A stretch of DNA of 64,000 nucleotides from positions 1 through 64,000 of the forward strand of contig NZ_JABBXA010000030.1 in assembly GCF_014161445.1 (NCBI RefSeq). Direction: 5' to 3'. The notes beneath the pieces are model-generated. The model was not told the origin of the DNA, ran no database searches, and saw only the letters and a list, made by a program, of their open reading frames with translations. Positions 6,999-15,609 of the stretch are shown in pieces (within the stretch, counting starts at the first letter, position 1; every line of letters begins with the position of its first letter). Origin of the DNA: Microbispora sp. H13382. Lineage in GTDB: Bacteria; Actinomycetota; Actinomycetes; Streptosporangiales; Streptosporangiaceae. A program made the position numbers and the translations under genes.

Positions 6999-8219
6999 AT
7001 GCGTAGGTCGTTCAAGTTCCTGCTGCGTCCCACGGTCAAGCAGCAGATCACGCTGACCGCGATGCTGGACGATCATCGGGCGCTGTACAACGCGGCGCTG
7101 GAAGAGCGCCGCGAAGCGTACCGCCGGGCGAAGATCTCGATCCGGTACGGGGACCAGTCCGCGCAGCTGAAGGAGATCCGTGCCGATGACCCGGCAGGGC
7201 AGGGCCGCTGGTCGTTCACCAGCCAGCAGCAGACGCTGCGCCGGTTGAACAAGGCGTTCGAGGCGTTCTTCCGCCGCGTCAAAGCGGGTCAGCCGCCTGG
7301 CTACCCGCGGTTCAAGGGGCGGGGCTGGTTCGACACGGTCACCTTTGTCGAGGGCGACGGCGCGAAGTGGGACTCCCAGCCGCACCACCCCAGTGCGACG
7401 TTCGTGAAGCTGCACGGGATCGGGCAGGTGCGGGCGCATCAGCACCGTCCGGTGCGTGGCCGGGTTAAGCAGATAGAGGTCAAGCGGGAAGGCTCCCGCT
7501 GGCTCGTGGTCGTCTCCTGTGACGATGTGCCCGCTGTGCCACTGCCCGCGACCGGCCGCGAGATCGGCGTGGACATGGGCGTGGTCCACTTCGCCACCGC
7601 CAGCGATCCGATTGCCGGGGTGAGCGACGAACACGGTCACATCCCCAACCCGCGCTACCTCAGAACCGCGCAGGAGGAGCTGGCCGCCGCACAGCGCGCC
7701 TACGCGGGCACGAAACGCGGTTCGCAGCGCCGCCGGAAGGCAGCGCAGAAGATCGGCCGGATTCACCGTGCGGTGGCCCGGCAGCGGGCTGACCACGCGC
7801 ACAAGACCGCGCTCGCGCTGGTCCGGAACGCGGACGTGATCGTGGTCGAGGACCTGCGGATCGCCAACATGACCAAGAGCCCGAAGGCCAAGCCCGCCCC
7901 TGAGCAGGCGGGCGTGTTCCTGGCCAACGGGGCAGCGGCGAAGGCCGCACTGAACAAGAGCATTCTGGACGCGGGTTGGGGGGTGTTCCTGGGCATCCTC
8001 GCGCACAAGGCTGAAAGCGCCGGTCGAGAGCTGATCTCGGTGAACCCCGCCAACACCTCCCGCACCTGTCCCCGATGCGGGCACGCGAGCGGAGAGAACC
8101 GCAAGGTCCAAACCGACTTCGCCTGCGTGGCATGCGGGTATGCCGCCAACGCGGACGTGGTCGGGGCGAGCAACATCAAGAGGGCCGGGCTGGTCCTCCG
8201 CGACGCCAGCGCGGCGTAG
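6999..8219 (+). CDS. tnpB: TnpB RNA-guided nuclease of IS605 family
   Basis: A 406-residue TnpB with an N-terminal OrfB_IS605 domain and a RuvC-like nuclease: Asp192 in GVDMGV, Glu284 in VVEDL and Asp386 in NADVVGASNI are all present. The zinc finger CPRC...CVAC (Cys357, 360, 376, 379) is also complete, so it should be catalytically competent. The ATG start overlaps the in-frame end of the tnpA remnant. TnpB proteins use an RNA from the element right end to cut unoccupied target sites. Here it remains intact beside an inactivated transposase. Confidence 0.88.
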   Translation: MRRSFKFLLRPTVKQQITLTAMLDDHRALYNAALEERREAYRRAKISIRYGDQSAQLKEIRADDPAGQGRWSFTSQQQTLRRLNKAFEAFFRRVKAGQPPGYPRFKGRGWFDTVTFVEGDGAKWDSQPHHPSATFVKLHGIGQVRAHQHRPVRGRVKQIEVKREGSRWLVVVSCDDVPAVPLPATGREIGVDMGVVHFATASDPIAGVSDEHGHIPNPRYLRTAQEELAAAQRAYAGTKRGSQRRRKAAQKIGRIHRAVARQRADHAHKTALALVRNADVIVVEDLRIANMTKSPKAKPAPEQAGVFLANGAAAKAALNKSILDAGWGVFLGILAHKAESAGRELISVNPANTSRTCPRCGHASGENRKVQTDFACVACGYAANADVVGASNIKRAGLVLRDASAA

Positions 8220-8255
8220 CGAGAAGCCCCCTCGTTTACGAGGGGGAGGAGTCAC
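8100..8255 (+). ncRNA. Candidate omega RNA of TnpB
   Basis: TnpB guide RNAs are transcribed from the 3' end of tnpB through the right-end hairpin and take their guide from flanking DNA. The hairpin (8227-8246) and end (8255) are present. The predicted guide would begin at 8256, inside marR. The 5' limit is a guess. Confidence 0.35.
8227..8246. repeat. Right-end hairpin of the IS element
   Basis: CCCCCTCG-TTTA-CGAGGGGG is a perfect 8-bp stem with a tetraloop 7 bp after the tnpB stop. Read leftward, its loop provides the TAA stop codon of marR. Confidence 0.75.
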
Positions 8256-8763
8256 TGGAGGTGTCGAAGGGGACCAGGAGTGTACGCAGCAGAGCGGCGA
8301 GGGCCTGCTGCTCGTGCTGTTCGAGACCGGCCAGCAACTCGCGTTCGCGCCGCAGCAGGTCGGCGAAGGCGGCGTCCACACGGTGCATTCCGGCCGGGGT
8401 CAGCCGTACGAGCACGCCGCGCCGGTCCTCGGGGTCGGGGCGCCGGGTGACCAGCCCGGCGGCGGCCAGCCTGTCGATGCGGTTCGTCATCGTGCCCGAG
8501 GTCACGAGAGTGGCGCGCAGCAGCGCTCCCGGGCTGAGTTCGTACGGCTCGCCCGCCCGGCGCAGGGCCGTCAGCACGTCGAACTCCCATGACTCCATGT
8601 CGTGGGAGGCGAAGGCCGCACGACGCTCACGCTCCAGGTGCCGGCTCAGCCGGGAGACACGGCTCAGCACCTCGAGAGGTGTCACGTCCAGGTCCGGGCG
8701 CTCCTGCTTCCAGGCCGCTACCAGCCGGTCCACCTCGTCCTCGGCGGGCCTCGAGAAGGTCAT
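8236..8763 (-). CDS. MarR-family regulator, 3' end supplied by the IS element
   Basis: A 175-residue winged-helix MarR repressor. The core WEFDVLTALRRAGEPYELSPG...TSGTMTNRIDRLAAAGLV...DRRGVLVRLTPAG is intact and closely resembles the MarR at 56858. The last residues (about SDSSPS) and the stop lie in the IS right end, so the native C-terminus has been replaced; the DNA-binding core is untouched. It is divergent from tam across a region with two matching palindromes and probably represses both genes. The ligand is unknown. Confidence 0.85.
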   Translation of the reverse strand: MTFSRPAEDEVDRLVAAWKQERPDLDVTPLEVLSRVSRLSRHLERERRAAFASHDMESWEFDVLTALRRAGEPYELSPGALLRATLVTSGTMTNRIDRLAAAGLVTRRPDPEDRRGVLVRLTPAGMHRVDAAFADLLRRERELLAGLEQHEQQALAALLRTLLVPFDTSSDSSPS

Positions 8764-8780
8764 GGGCCGAGTTTATCTTC

Positions 8781-8831
8781 TCTTGACATCGAGATATCTC
8801 ACGCGATATCGAGTATCTTGACATCAAGATA
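8781..8831. promoter_or_regulatory. Double MarR-type operator between marR and tam
   Basis: Two related inverted repeats lie 35 bp apart, centre to centre: TCTTGA-CA-TCGAGA (8781-8794) and TATCTTGA-CA-TCAAGATA (8814-8831). The second lies just before the tam ribosome binding site. Their symmetry and location in a divergent marR promoter suggest autoregulation and repression of tam. Confidence 0.65.
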
Positions 8832-8844
8832 ACGGAGGCGTGGT

Positions 8845-9591
8845 ATGTGGGATCCGGAGATCTACGGGCGCTACGCGACGGAGCGCGGCCGTCCCTTCCA
8901 TGAGCTCGTGGCCCGGGTGGGCGCCCGATCGCCCCGGTACGTCGTCGATCTCGGGTGCGGCACCGGAGAGCTCACGGCGACCCTGTGCGATCGCTGGCCC
9001 GGCGCCCGGGTGCACGGCGTCGACTCCTCGCCCGAGATGATCGCCAAGGCGCCGCCCGGGCCGACGTTCGAGACGGCCGACGTCCGCGACTGGCGCCCGC
9101 CGCACGCGGTCGACGTGATCGTCTCGAACGCGCTCCTGCAGTGGATCCCGGAGCACCCCGACCTGCTGCGCCGGTGGAGGGGGCACCTGACCGAGGGCGG
9201 CTGGCTCGCCTTCCAGATTCCCGGCAACTTCCACGCGCCGAGCCACGCCGTCGTGCGCGAGCTGTGCCGTACGACCTGGCGGGAGGAGCTGGGCGACGTG
9301 CCGCGGGGTGTGCCGGTCGGGGATCCGGCCGACTACGTGGACCTGCTCGCCGGTCTCGGCTTCGTCGTGGACGCGTGGGAGACCACCTACGTGCACGTCC
9401 TGCCGGGGGAGGACCCGGTGCTCGGCTGGATCAAGGGCACGGCCCTGCGGCCCCTGCTCGACCGGCTGCCGGCCGAGCGGCACGCCGCCTTCCTCGCCGA
9501 CTGCGCCCGGGCCCTGCGCGCGGCCTACCCGCCCAGGCCGTACGGCACGCCGTTCCCGTTCCGGCGGATCTTCGTGGCCGCGCACCTTTGA
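8845..9591 (+). CDS. tam: Trans-aconitate 2-methyltransferase-like SAM methyltransferase
   Basis: A 248-residue class I SAM-dependent methyltransferase. Motif I VVDLGCGTGELT, GVDSSPEMI and SNALLQWIPEH match the Tam family, which methylates trans-aconitate, a by-product that inhibits aconitase. Length is typical. The ATG at 8845 follows GGAGGC. Divergent from marR and probably under its control, an uncommon regulatory link for tam. The specific substrate is inferred from family resemblance. Confidence 0.8.
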   Translation: MWDPEIYGRYATERGRPFHELVARVGARSPRYVVDLGCGTGELTATLCDRWPGARVHGVDSSPEMIAKAPPGPTFETADVRDWRPPHAVDVIVSNALLQWIPEHPDLLRRWRGHLTEGGWLAFQIPGNFHAPSHAVVRELCRTTWREELGDVPRGVPVGDPADYVDLLAGLGFVVDAWETTYVHVLPGEDPVLGWIKGTALRPLLDRLPAERHAAFLADCARALRAAYPPRPYGTPFPFRRIFVAAHL

Positions 9592-9649
9592 AATCTGTTC
9601 ACTTTCGCATGGCAGTATGACGCCGACCGGGACACCACAAGGGGGAACG

Positions 9650-11116
9650 GTGGCGCTTGAGATAGAGGACAAGTTCGACGTTCCGGAGGGCTTCGCCCTG
9701 CCCGACCTCGGCGGCCTGCCGGGGTGCGAAGGGGTGGCCGAGCCGCTCTCCCACCGGTTGACCGCCGTCTACTTCGACACCCCCGACCTGCGGCTGGCGG
9801 CCCGGGGCGTCACCCTGCGACGGCGGCGCGGCGGGGACGACGAGGGCTGGCACCTCAAGCTGCCCAAAGCCAAGGGCGCCCGCCAGGAGATCGCCCGGCC
9901 GCTCACCCGCGGCGCCAAGGTGGTGCCCGCCGAGCTGGCGAGCCTCGTCCTCGCGTACACGCGGGGCGTCCCGCTCGCGCCGGTGGCCCAGCTGGAGACC
10001 CGCCGCGGGGTCACCCGGCTGCTCGGTCCGGGCGACACGGTGCTCGTGGAGATCGCCGACGACCGGGTCAAGGGCACGGTGCTCGGCGACGAGCCGGTGG
10101 TGCGGCGCTGGCGCGAGGTCGAGGCCGAGCTCAAGGAGGGCGATCGCGACCTCCTGAAGAAGGTGGCCAAGCGCCTGCGCAAGGCGGGCGCCGCTCCCGC
10201 GGACAGCGCGAGCAAGCTCGCCCGCGTCCTGGGCGACCGCATACCCGCGCCGCGGCCCGTGACCCGGCCCGAGCCCGGTTCAGCCGGGGAGGTCGTCGCC
10301 GCCTACCTCCGCGCTCACGCCGCCGCGCTGCTCGCGCGGGACCCGCACGTGCGCCTGGCCGAGGAGGACGCCGTCCACAAGGCCAGGGTCTCCTGCCGCC
10401 GTCTGCGCAGCGCGCTCAAGGCGTTCAAGCGGATCGTCGCCGGCACCGAGGAGCTCCGGGAGGAGCTCAGGTGGCTCGGCGAGGTGCTGGGCGAGGCGCG
10501 CGACCTGGAGGTCATCCGGGCCCGGTTCGCCGCCCGGCTCGACGCCCTCGATCCCCGCTTCGTCACCGAGGACGCGCGCCGCAGGCTGGGTGACGACCTG
10601 CGGGCCAGGGAGCACGACGCGTACGACCGCATCCGGGCGGCCCTCGGCGGGGAGCGTTACCTCGCGCTGCTCGACGCCCTCGACGCGCTGGCCGCCGACC
10701 CTCCGCTGACGGCCACGGCGGCCGAGAACGCGGACAAGGCGCTGCCGAAGATCGTGGACAAAGCCTGGCGCCGGGTGACCGACGCCTACGACGCGGCGCG
10801 GCGCATGGAGGAGGGCGAGGAGAGGGAGACGGCCATGCACGAGGTGCGCAAGGCCGCCAAGCGTGCCCGCTACACGGCCGAGGCGGCCGGCATGCCCGGC
10901 CATGCCGAGCGCGCCGAACAGGTGCAGGAGGTGCTCGGACGGCACCAGGACGGCGTCGTCGCCCAGGGCGTGCTGCTGGAGGAGGCGGAACGGGCCAGGC
11001 AGGCGGGGGAGGACACCTTCACCTACGGCGTGCTCGCCGGCATCGAGAGCGCCGAGGCGGCCCGGGCCCACGAGGAGTTCCCCGCCGTCTGGTCCCACCT
11101 CCCCCACCCCGCGTGA
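9650..11116 (+). CDS. CYTH and CHAD domain protein
   Basis: A 488-residue protein. The N-terminal CYTH domain (residues about 1-200) starts with the EIEDK form of the ExExK motif and has the Arg/Lys-rich strands that bind triphosphates. The C-terminal CHAD domain (about 210-488) is helical with conserved His/Arg surfaces (VHKARVSCRRLRSALK, MHEVRKAAKRARYTAE) that bind polyphosphate. Such proteins are inorganic triphosphatases or polyphosphate-granule proteins. Start is GTG at 9650 after AAGGGGG. It converges on the NUDIX-ppk operon, which supports a polyphosphate role. Confidence 0.88.
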   Translation: MALEIEDKFDVPEGFALPDLGGLPGCEGVAEPLSHRLTAVYFDTPDLRLAARGVTLRRRRGGDDEGWHLKLPKAKGARQEIARPLTRGAKVVPAELASLVLAYTRGVPLAPVAQLETRRGVTRLLGPGDTVLVEIADDRVKGTVLGDEPVVRRWREVEAELKEGDRDLLKKVAKRLRKAGAAPADSASKLARVLGDRIPAPRPVTRPEPGSAGEVVAAYLRAHAAALLARDPHVRLAEEDAVHKARVSCRRLRSALKAFKRIVAGTEELREELRWLGEVLGEARDLEVIRARFAARLDALDPRFVTEDARRRLGDDLRAREHDAYDRIRAALGGERYLALLDALDALAADPPLTATAAENADKALPKIVDKAWRRVTDAYDAARRMEEGEERETAMHEVRKAAKRARYTAEAAGMPGHAERAEQVQEVLGRHQDGVVAQGVLLEEAERARQAGEDTFTYGVLAGIESAEAARAHEEFPAVWSHLPHPA

Positions 11117-11164
11117 TCTCGTAGTCGGTCGCGAGCACGGCGGTTCGGGTGATCCTGTAAACGA

Positions 11165-12073
11165 TCAAGCGTGGGTGGCGTAGCGTTCCAGGCTCACCAC
11201 GTGCTCACCCGCGTCGTCGCCGACGGCACCCGCGACGGCCCGGTGGAGTACGGCGAAGCCGCCCTTGGCGAGGTTGCGGTCGCCCATGCCGTACGGCGCC
11301 CGGTGGGCCATGTCCAGCAGCTCGGGCAGGACCTTGCCGTGGCTGCAGAGCACCGCGGGCTCGGGCTCGGCCAGCAGGTCGCGGACGACGCGTTCCGCCG
11401 CGCGCGGGTCGTAGCCGCTCTCCGACAGCGCCTCCTCCTCACGCACATCAAGCCCGTACCGCTCGGCGTACGGCCGCAGCGTCTGCGTGCATCGCCTGCT
11501 GTGCGAGCTGACCAGCGTGACCGGGCGGTAGGCCCCCAGCACCGTGGCCAGGATCTCGGCCTGGGCGTGTCCGTGCTCGTCCAGCGGACGCCGGTCGTCG
11601 TCGCCCTTCCACTCCTGCCGCGAGCCCGCCGGCGCGTGCCGCAGCAGGATCAGCGGCATGGTGACCAGGGGAGCGGCGCCGACGGCGCGCAGCAGGCTGC
11701 GGTCCCAGGCGTAGGTGAGGCGCCGCCGCGCCTCCTCGATCGGCAGCCAGGCGACCTCGTCGACCTCGTGCCCGTCGCCGCCGATCGCATGCTGGTACCC
11801 CGGGGCGTGGGCGAGCCAGTAGTCCACCCGCTTGAGCCGGCCGCCGCGCATGTAGTGCACGGGCGGAAGGGCGCGGCCGAGCACGACCCGCAGGCCGGTC
11901 TCCTCCCACACCTCGCGCAGGGCCGCCGCGATCACGTGTTCGCCGTGCCTGAGCTTTCCCTTGGGCAGGCTCCAGTCGCGGTACGCCGGCCGGTGGACCA
12001 GGGCGACCTCCGGGTCGTCGGCGTTCCCCCGCCAGACGACCGCACCGGCCGCCCTGATCATGCCGCCGCCCAT
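11165..12073 (-). CDS. NUDIX hydrolase fused to histidine phosphatase (MutT1-like)
   Basis: A 302-residue two-domain enzyme. The N-terminal NUDIX box G-x5-E-x7-REVWEETGL lies near residues 40-62 and the C-terminal histidine phosphatase domain has LLRHAP, SSHSRRCTQT and CSHGKVLPEL. The architecture matches mycobacterial MutT1, which hydrolyses 8-oxo-guanine nucleotides and diadenosine polyphosphates. The ATG at 12073 overlaps the ppk stop (TGATG), so the two are translationally coupled; an internal ATG at 12061 is an alternative. The ppk pairing suggests housecleaning of phosphorylated nucleotides alongside polyphosphate turnover. Confidence 0.85.
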   Translation of the reverse strand: MGGGMIRAAGAVVWRGNADDPEVALVHRPAYRDWSLPKGKLRHGEHVIAAALREVWEETGLRVVLGRALPPVHYMRGGRLKRVDYWLAHAPGYQHAIGGDGHEVDEVAWLPIEEARRRLTYAWDRSLLRAVGAAPLVTMPLILLRHAPAGSRQEWKGDDDRRPLDEHGHAQAEILATVLGAYRPVTLVSSHSRRCTQTLRPYAERYGLDVREEEALSESGYDPRAAERVVRDLLAEPEPAVLCSHGKVLPELLDMAHRAPYGMGDRNLAKGGFAVLHRAVAGAVGDDAGEHVVSLERYATHA

Positions 12074-14169
12074 CACTCGGCCCCGTCGTCCAGGGCCCGC
12101 CAGCGGCGGCTCGCGATCAGGTGGTGCTGGAGATCCACCTCGCCCCGGTGGCGCAGCCACTTGCCGTCCGAATGCAGCGTCCAGGCCGTGGTGGTGTCCT
12201 CGAACGCCATATCGAGCAGGTGGGACAGATATCTGCGATGCTCCGGGCCGGCGACCTTCACCAGCGCCTCGACACGGCGGTCGAGGTTGCGGCGCATCAG
12301 GTCGGCGCTGCCGATCCACATCTCGGTCCGCCGTCCGCCGCCGAACTCGTAGATCCGGGAGTGTTCCAGGAACCGGCCGAGCACGCTGCGTACGCGGATC
12401 GTCTCGGACAGGCCGGGCACGCCGGGACGGAGCGTGCAGATACCGCGCACCCACAGATCGACCGGCACCCCGGCCTGCGAGGCCCGGTACAACGCGTCGA
12501 TGACGGGCTCGTCCACGAGCGAGTTCGTCTTGATCCGGATCCGCGCCGCACGGCCCGCCCTGCGATGGGCGATCTCCTGCTCGATCCGGGTGAGCAAACC
12601 CTGTCGCAGCGAGTCGGGCGCGACCAGCAGCTTGCGGTAGTAGGACTGGTGGGAGTAGCCGGTCAGGTGGATGAACAGGTCCGTGACGTCCTCGCCCACC
12701 TGCGGGTCGGCGGTGAGCAGGCCGAAGTCCTCGTACTGCCGGGCCGTCTTCGGGTTGTAGTTGCCGGTGCCGATGTGGCAGTAGCGCCGCAGCTCGCCGC
12801 TCGCCTCCTGACGGACCACCATCGACAGCTTGCAGTGCGTCTTGAGACCGAGCACGCCGTACACGACGTGGCACCCGGCCGTCTCCAGCTTGCGCGCCCA
12901 GGAGATGTTCGCGTGCTCGTCGAACCTCGCCTTGATCTCGACCACGACCACGACCTGCTTGCCCGCCTCGGCCGCGTCGATCAGCGCGTCCACGATCGGC
13001 GAGTCGCCGCTGGTCCGGTAGAGGGTCTGCTTGATCGCCAGCACGTCCGGGTCGGCCGCCGCCTCCTCCACGAACCGCTGCACGCTCGTCGCGAACGAGT
13101 CGTACGGGTGGTGGATGAGGATGTCGCGCTCGCGCAGTATGGCGAACAGGTCGTCCTCGGCGCTGATCGCCTCCGCGGGGACGAACGGCCGGTAGTGCAG
13201 CTCGGGACGGTCGAGGTCGGCGATGGCGTGCAGCCCGGTCAAGTCGAGCGGCCCGGGCAGGCGGTAGATCTCGTTGCCGGCCACGCCCAGCTCGTCGACG
13301 AGCAGTTCCAGCACCTCGGGCGTGATGGTGTCCTCGACCTCCAGCCGCACCGGCGGCCCGAACCGGCGGCGCAGCAGCTCCCGCTCCAGCGCCTTCATCA
13401 GATTCTCCGTGACGTCCTCGTCGATCTCCAGGTCCTCGTTCCTGGTCACCCGGAAGACGTGGTGCTGCACGATCTGCATGCCCTTGAACAGCTCGCCCAG
13501 GTGCGCCGCGATCACGTCCTCCAGCGGGACGAACCTGCTCGGCGAGGCGGTCACGAACCGGGGGAGCTGCGAGGGGACCTTCACCCGCGCGAACACCGTG
13601 TGGCCGTTCGCCGGGTTCCGCACCATCACGGCGAGGTTCAGGGAAAGGCCCGAGATGTATGGGAACGGGTGGGCGGGATCGACGGCCAGCGGCGTCAGCA
13701 CCGGCCGGATGCGCTCACGGAAGAGCTTGCGCAGCGCCGTCCGCTCGTCCCTGGCGAGGTCGTCCCACCGGACGATCGCGATGCCCTCCTCGGCGAGCTC
13801 GGGGCAGATCCGGTCGTGGAAGACCGCCGCGTGCCTGCGCGCGAGGTCGTCGGCGACCGTCGCGATCCGCGTCAGCGCCTCGCTCGGCTTCAGCCCGCCC
13901 GGCGTCCGCAGCAGCAGGCCGGTCGCCATCCGCCGCCTGAGCCCGGCCACCCGAACGCGGAAGAACTCGTCCAGGTTGCTCGCGAAGATGGCGAGGAACC
14001 GGACGCGTTCGAGCAGCGGCAACGAGGAGTCCTCCGCCAGTTCCAGGACACGCTCGTTGAACTGGAGCCAGCTCTCCTCGCGGTTGAGGAACCGGTCGTT
14101 GGGCAGCGGGGCGTGCGCGGGGAGGTCGGCCTCCTCCGGCTCAGAGGCGGGGGAGCTTTGGGCGGACAT
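12073..14169 (-). CDS. ppk: Polyphosphate kinase 1
   Basis: A 698-residue PPK1 that reversibly transfers the gamma-phosphate of ATP to polyphosphate. The N-terminal [19 protein letters not shown], central [15 protein letters not shown] and C-terminal GLKTHCKLS (with the His that is phosphorylated) and [14 protein letters not shown] blocks are all present. Length is typical. The ATG at 14169 has no obvious Shine-Dalgarno sequence and follows AT-rich DNA, so the mRNA may be leaderless. Upstream lie two 11-bp-spaced GTT(A/C)AC-type repeats resembling a PHO box. Confidence 0.93.
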   Translation of the reverse strand: MSAQSSPASEPEEADLPAHAPLPNDRFLNREESWLQFNERVLELAEDSSLPLLERVRFLAIFASNLDEFFRVRVAGLRRRMATGLLLRTPGGLKPSEALTRIATVADDLARRHAAVFHDRICPELAEEGIAIVRWDDLARDERTALRKLFRERIRPVLTPLAVDPAHPFPYISGLSLNLAVMVRNPANGHTVFARVKVPSQLPRFVTASPSRFVPLEDVIAAHLGELFKGMQIVQHHVFRVTRNEDLEIDEDVTENLMKALERELLRRRFGPPVRLEVEDTITPEVLELLVDELGVAGNEIYRLPGPLDLTGLHAIADLDRPELHYRPFVPAEAISAEDDLFAILRERDILIHHPYDSFATSVQRFVEEAAADPDVLAIKQTLYRTSGDSPIVDALIDAAEAGKQVVVVVEIKARFDEHANISWARKLETAGCHVVYGVLGLKTHCKLSMVVRQEASGELRRYCHIGTGNYNPKTARQYEDFGLLTADPQVGEDVTDLFIHLTGYSHQSYYRKLLVAPDSLRQGLLTRIEQEIAHRRAGRAARIRIKTNSLVDEPVIDALYRASQAGVPVDLWVRGICTLRPGVPGLSETIRVRSVLGRFLEHSRIYEFGGGRRTEMWIGSADLMRRNLDRRVEALVKVAGPEHRRYLSHLLDMAFEDTTTAWTLHSDGKWLRHRGEVDLQHHLIASRRWRALDDGAE

Positions 14170-14190
14170 ATAACGAAATATGCCCTAAGT

Positions 14191-14209
14191 CGTTGAACGG
14201 AACGTTAAC
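14191..14209 (-). promoter_or_regulatory. Candidate PhoP (PHO) box before ppk
   Basis: On the minus strand GTTAACG and GTTCAAC occur as direct repeats with an 11-bp period, 22-40 bp before the ppk start. This resembles the PHO box repeats of streptomycetes, where ppk is known to be under PhoP control. Only two units are seen. Confidence 0.4.
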
Positions 14210-14262
14210 TTCGTAGCAACGAAAGCGTCAGGCCGTGGTGCCCAGGCGCCGTTTTCCCTGTT

Positions 14263-14280
14263 CGCCGCGCCTCCGCGGCG
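14263..14280 (-). terminator. GC-rich hairpin after the TetR gene
   Basis: CGCCGCG-CCTC-CGCGGCG forms a 7-bp stem 36 bp past the TetR stop. There is no clear T-run, so termination is only plausible. Confidence 0.35.
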
Positions 14281-14315
14281 CCCGCCGTACGGGGGTCGTC
14301 CCGCGCGGCGGGCGG

Positions 14316-15335
14316 TCAGACCTCTCCGTGCTGCTGCCGGTCGAGTCCCTTGGCCCGCTCACGCTGCAGGCGTTCGAGTTCCCTGGCCCGCTCGCGCTGG
14401 CGGCGTTCGAGTTCCTTCGCGCGCTCCCGCTGCTCGCGCTCCTGTGCCTTCTCCTGCTCGCGGCGGAGCTTCTCCTGCTCCTTCGTCTGCCGCTCGAGCT
14501 CCTTGGCGCGTTCGCGCTGCTCGCGCTCCTTGGCCTTCTCCAGCTCGCGCTGCTGGCGTTCGAGCTGCTTGGCGCGTTCGCGCTGCTCGCGCTCGCGCGC
14601 CTTCTCCTGCTCGCGGCGGAGCTTCTCCTGCTCCTTCGAGTCGCGCTCGGCGGGACTCGCCGTACGGGTGTCCACGGTGGGGGACAGGACCAGGCCACGC
14701 GTCGCGCCGGTGAGCACGGGATTGGCGTCCAGGCCCGTCAGGCCGTTCCACGACAGGTTCACCAGATGGGCGGCTACCTCCTCGCGGCGCGGTTTGCGCA
14801 CGTCGAGCCACCACTGGCCGGTGAGAGCGGTCATCCCCACGAGCATCTGGGCGTACATCGGCGCGAGCTTGGGGTCGTAGCCGCGCTCCTTGAACTCGTC
14901 CGCCAGCACGTCCTCCACCTGGCTGGCGATGTCGCTGATCAGGCTGGCGAAGGTGCCCGTCCCCGACGCGGCGTGGGAGTCGCGGACCAGGATGCGGAAG
15001 CCCTCGCTGCTCTCCTCGATGTACTGGAGGAGAGCGAGCGCGGCCCGCTCCAGCTTGATGCGGGCGTGCGAGGCCGACAGGGCCTGGGTGACCAGGCTGA
15101 GCAGGCGCTGCATCTCCCGGTCGATGACGACGGCGTAGATGCCCTCCTTGCCGCCGAAGTGTTCGTACACCACGGGCTTGGACACCTTGGCGCTGGCCGC
15201 GATCTCCTCGACCGAGGTGCCGTCGAAGCCCTTGTCCGCGAACAGGGCACGGCCGACCTGGATCAGCTGCTCGCGCCGTTCCGCGCCGGTCATGCGTCTG
15301 CGGGATCGGGAGGACTCGCTCACGGGTTCCATCAT
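14316..15335 (-). CDS. TetR-family regulator with long charged coiled-coil tail
   Basis: A 339-residue regulator. The N-terminal HTH (GRALFADKGFDGTSVEEIA...SKPVVYEHFGGKEGIY) and a TetR ligand domain are followed after about residue 225 by some 105 residues of Glu/Arg/Lys/Gln-rich repeats (EQEKLRREQEKA, EREQRERAK). These predict a long coiled coil, very unusual for TetR proteins. Two near-identical DNA repeats underlie the tail (about 14440-14490 and 14600-14645). The ATG pair at 15335/15332 is the preferred start, though no good ribosome binding site precedes it. The gene lies 274 bp downstream of, and on the same strand as, the desaturase and probably regulates it. Confidence 0.82.
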   Translation of the reverse strand: MMEPVSESSRSRRRMTGAERREQLIQVGRALFADKGFDGTSVEEIAASAKVSKPVVYEHFGGKEGIYAVVIDREMQRLLSLVTQALSASHARIKLERAALALLQYIEESSEGFRILVRDSHAASGTGTFASLISDIASQVEDVLADEFKERGYDPKLAPMYAQMLVGMTALTGQWWLDVRKPRREEVAAHLVNLSWNGLTGLDANPVLTGATRGLVLSPTVDTRTASPAERDSKEQEKLRREQEKAREREQRERAKQLERQQRELEKAKEREQRERAKELERQTKEQEKLRREQEKAQEREQRERAKELERRQRERARELERLQRERAKGLDRQQHGEV

Positions 15336-15609
15336 GGCGGGTGCGGCGGCCCGGACCCGGCGCGGGACGGTCGCGGTCCCTGTTTTCCCGGCAGGAGTCC
15401 TCCCGGCAGGAGTGGCCGGAAGCGCCGGTACGGCCACCGCGGAGACGGGGGCCGTACGAGTGCCGGGACCGGCCGGGGACGTGGGTACGGAGGGCGCCGC
15501 CGGTAAAGGAGGCGCCGATGTGGGGGACAGCGGTGAGGGGGATGCCGGTGCGAGGGTCAGGGCCGCCGTGTTCCGGAGAGCGGCCCTGCCGTCAGCACTG
15601 ACTGAGTCG
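15336..15609. other. Spacer between desaturase and TetR genes
   Basis: This stretch is open in the TetR frame but would encode only Pro/Ala/Ser/Thr low-complexity sequence with no good start. It is either an untranslated spacer with the TetR promoter or a disordered N-terminal extension. Confidence 0.4.

Larger units (their letters stand above)
6440..8255 (+). mobile_element. IS200/IS605-type element with defective tnpA and intact tnpB
   Basis: The element carries a Y1-transposase gene followed by tnpB, with hairpins near both ends (6476-6495 and 8227-8246) and a TCAC at 8252-8255 typical of the right cleavage site of this family. The right end is well supported; the left end is approximate. 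It sits between the peptidase cluster and marR, whose last codons and stop lie in the element. Confidence 0.75.

Noticed and set aside
6603-8219. A single natural TnpA-TnpB fusion enzyme
   Set aside because: The frame is continuous, but an ATG with typical TnpB N-terminal sequence begins at 6999 and the TnpA part is defective; two genes with accidental frame continuity is the simpler reading.
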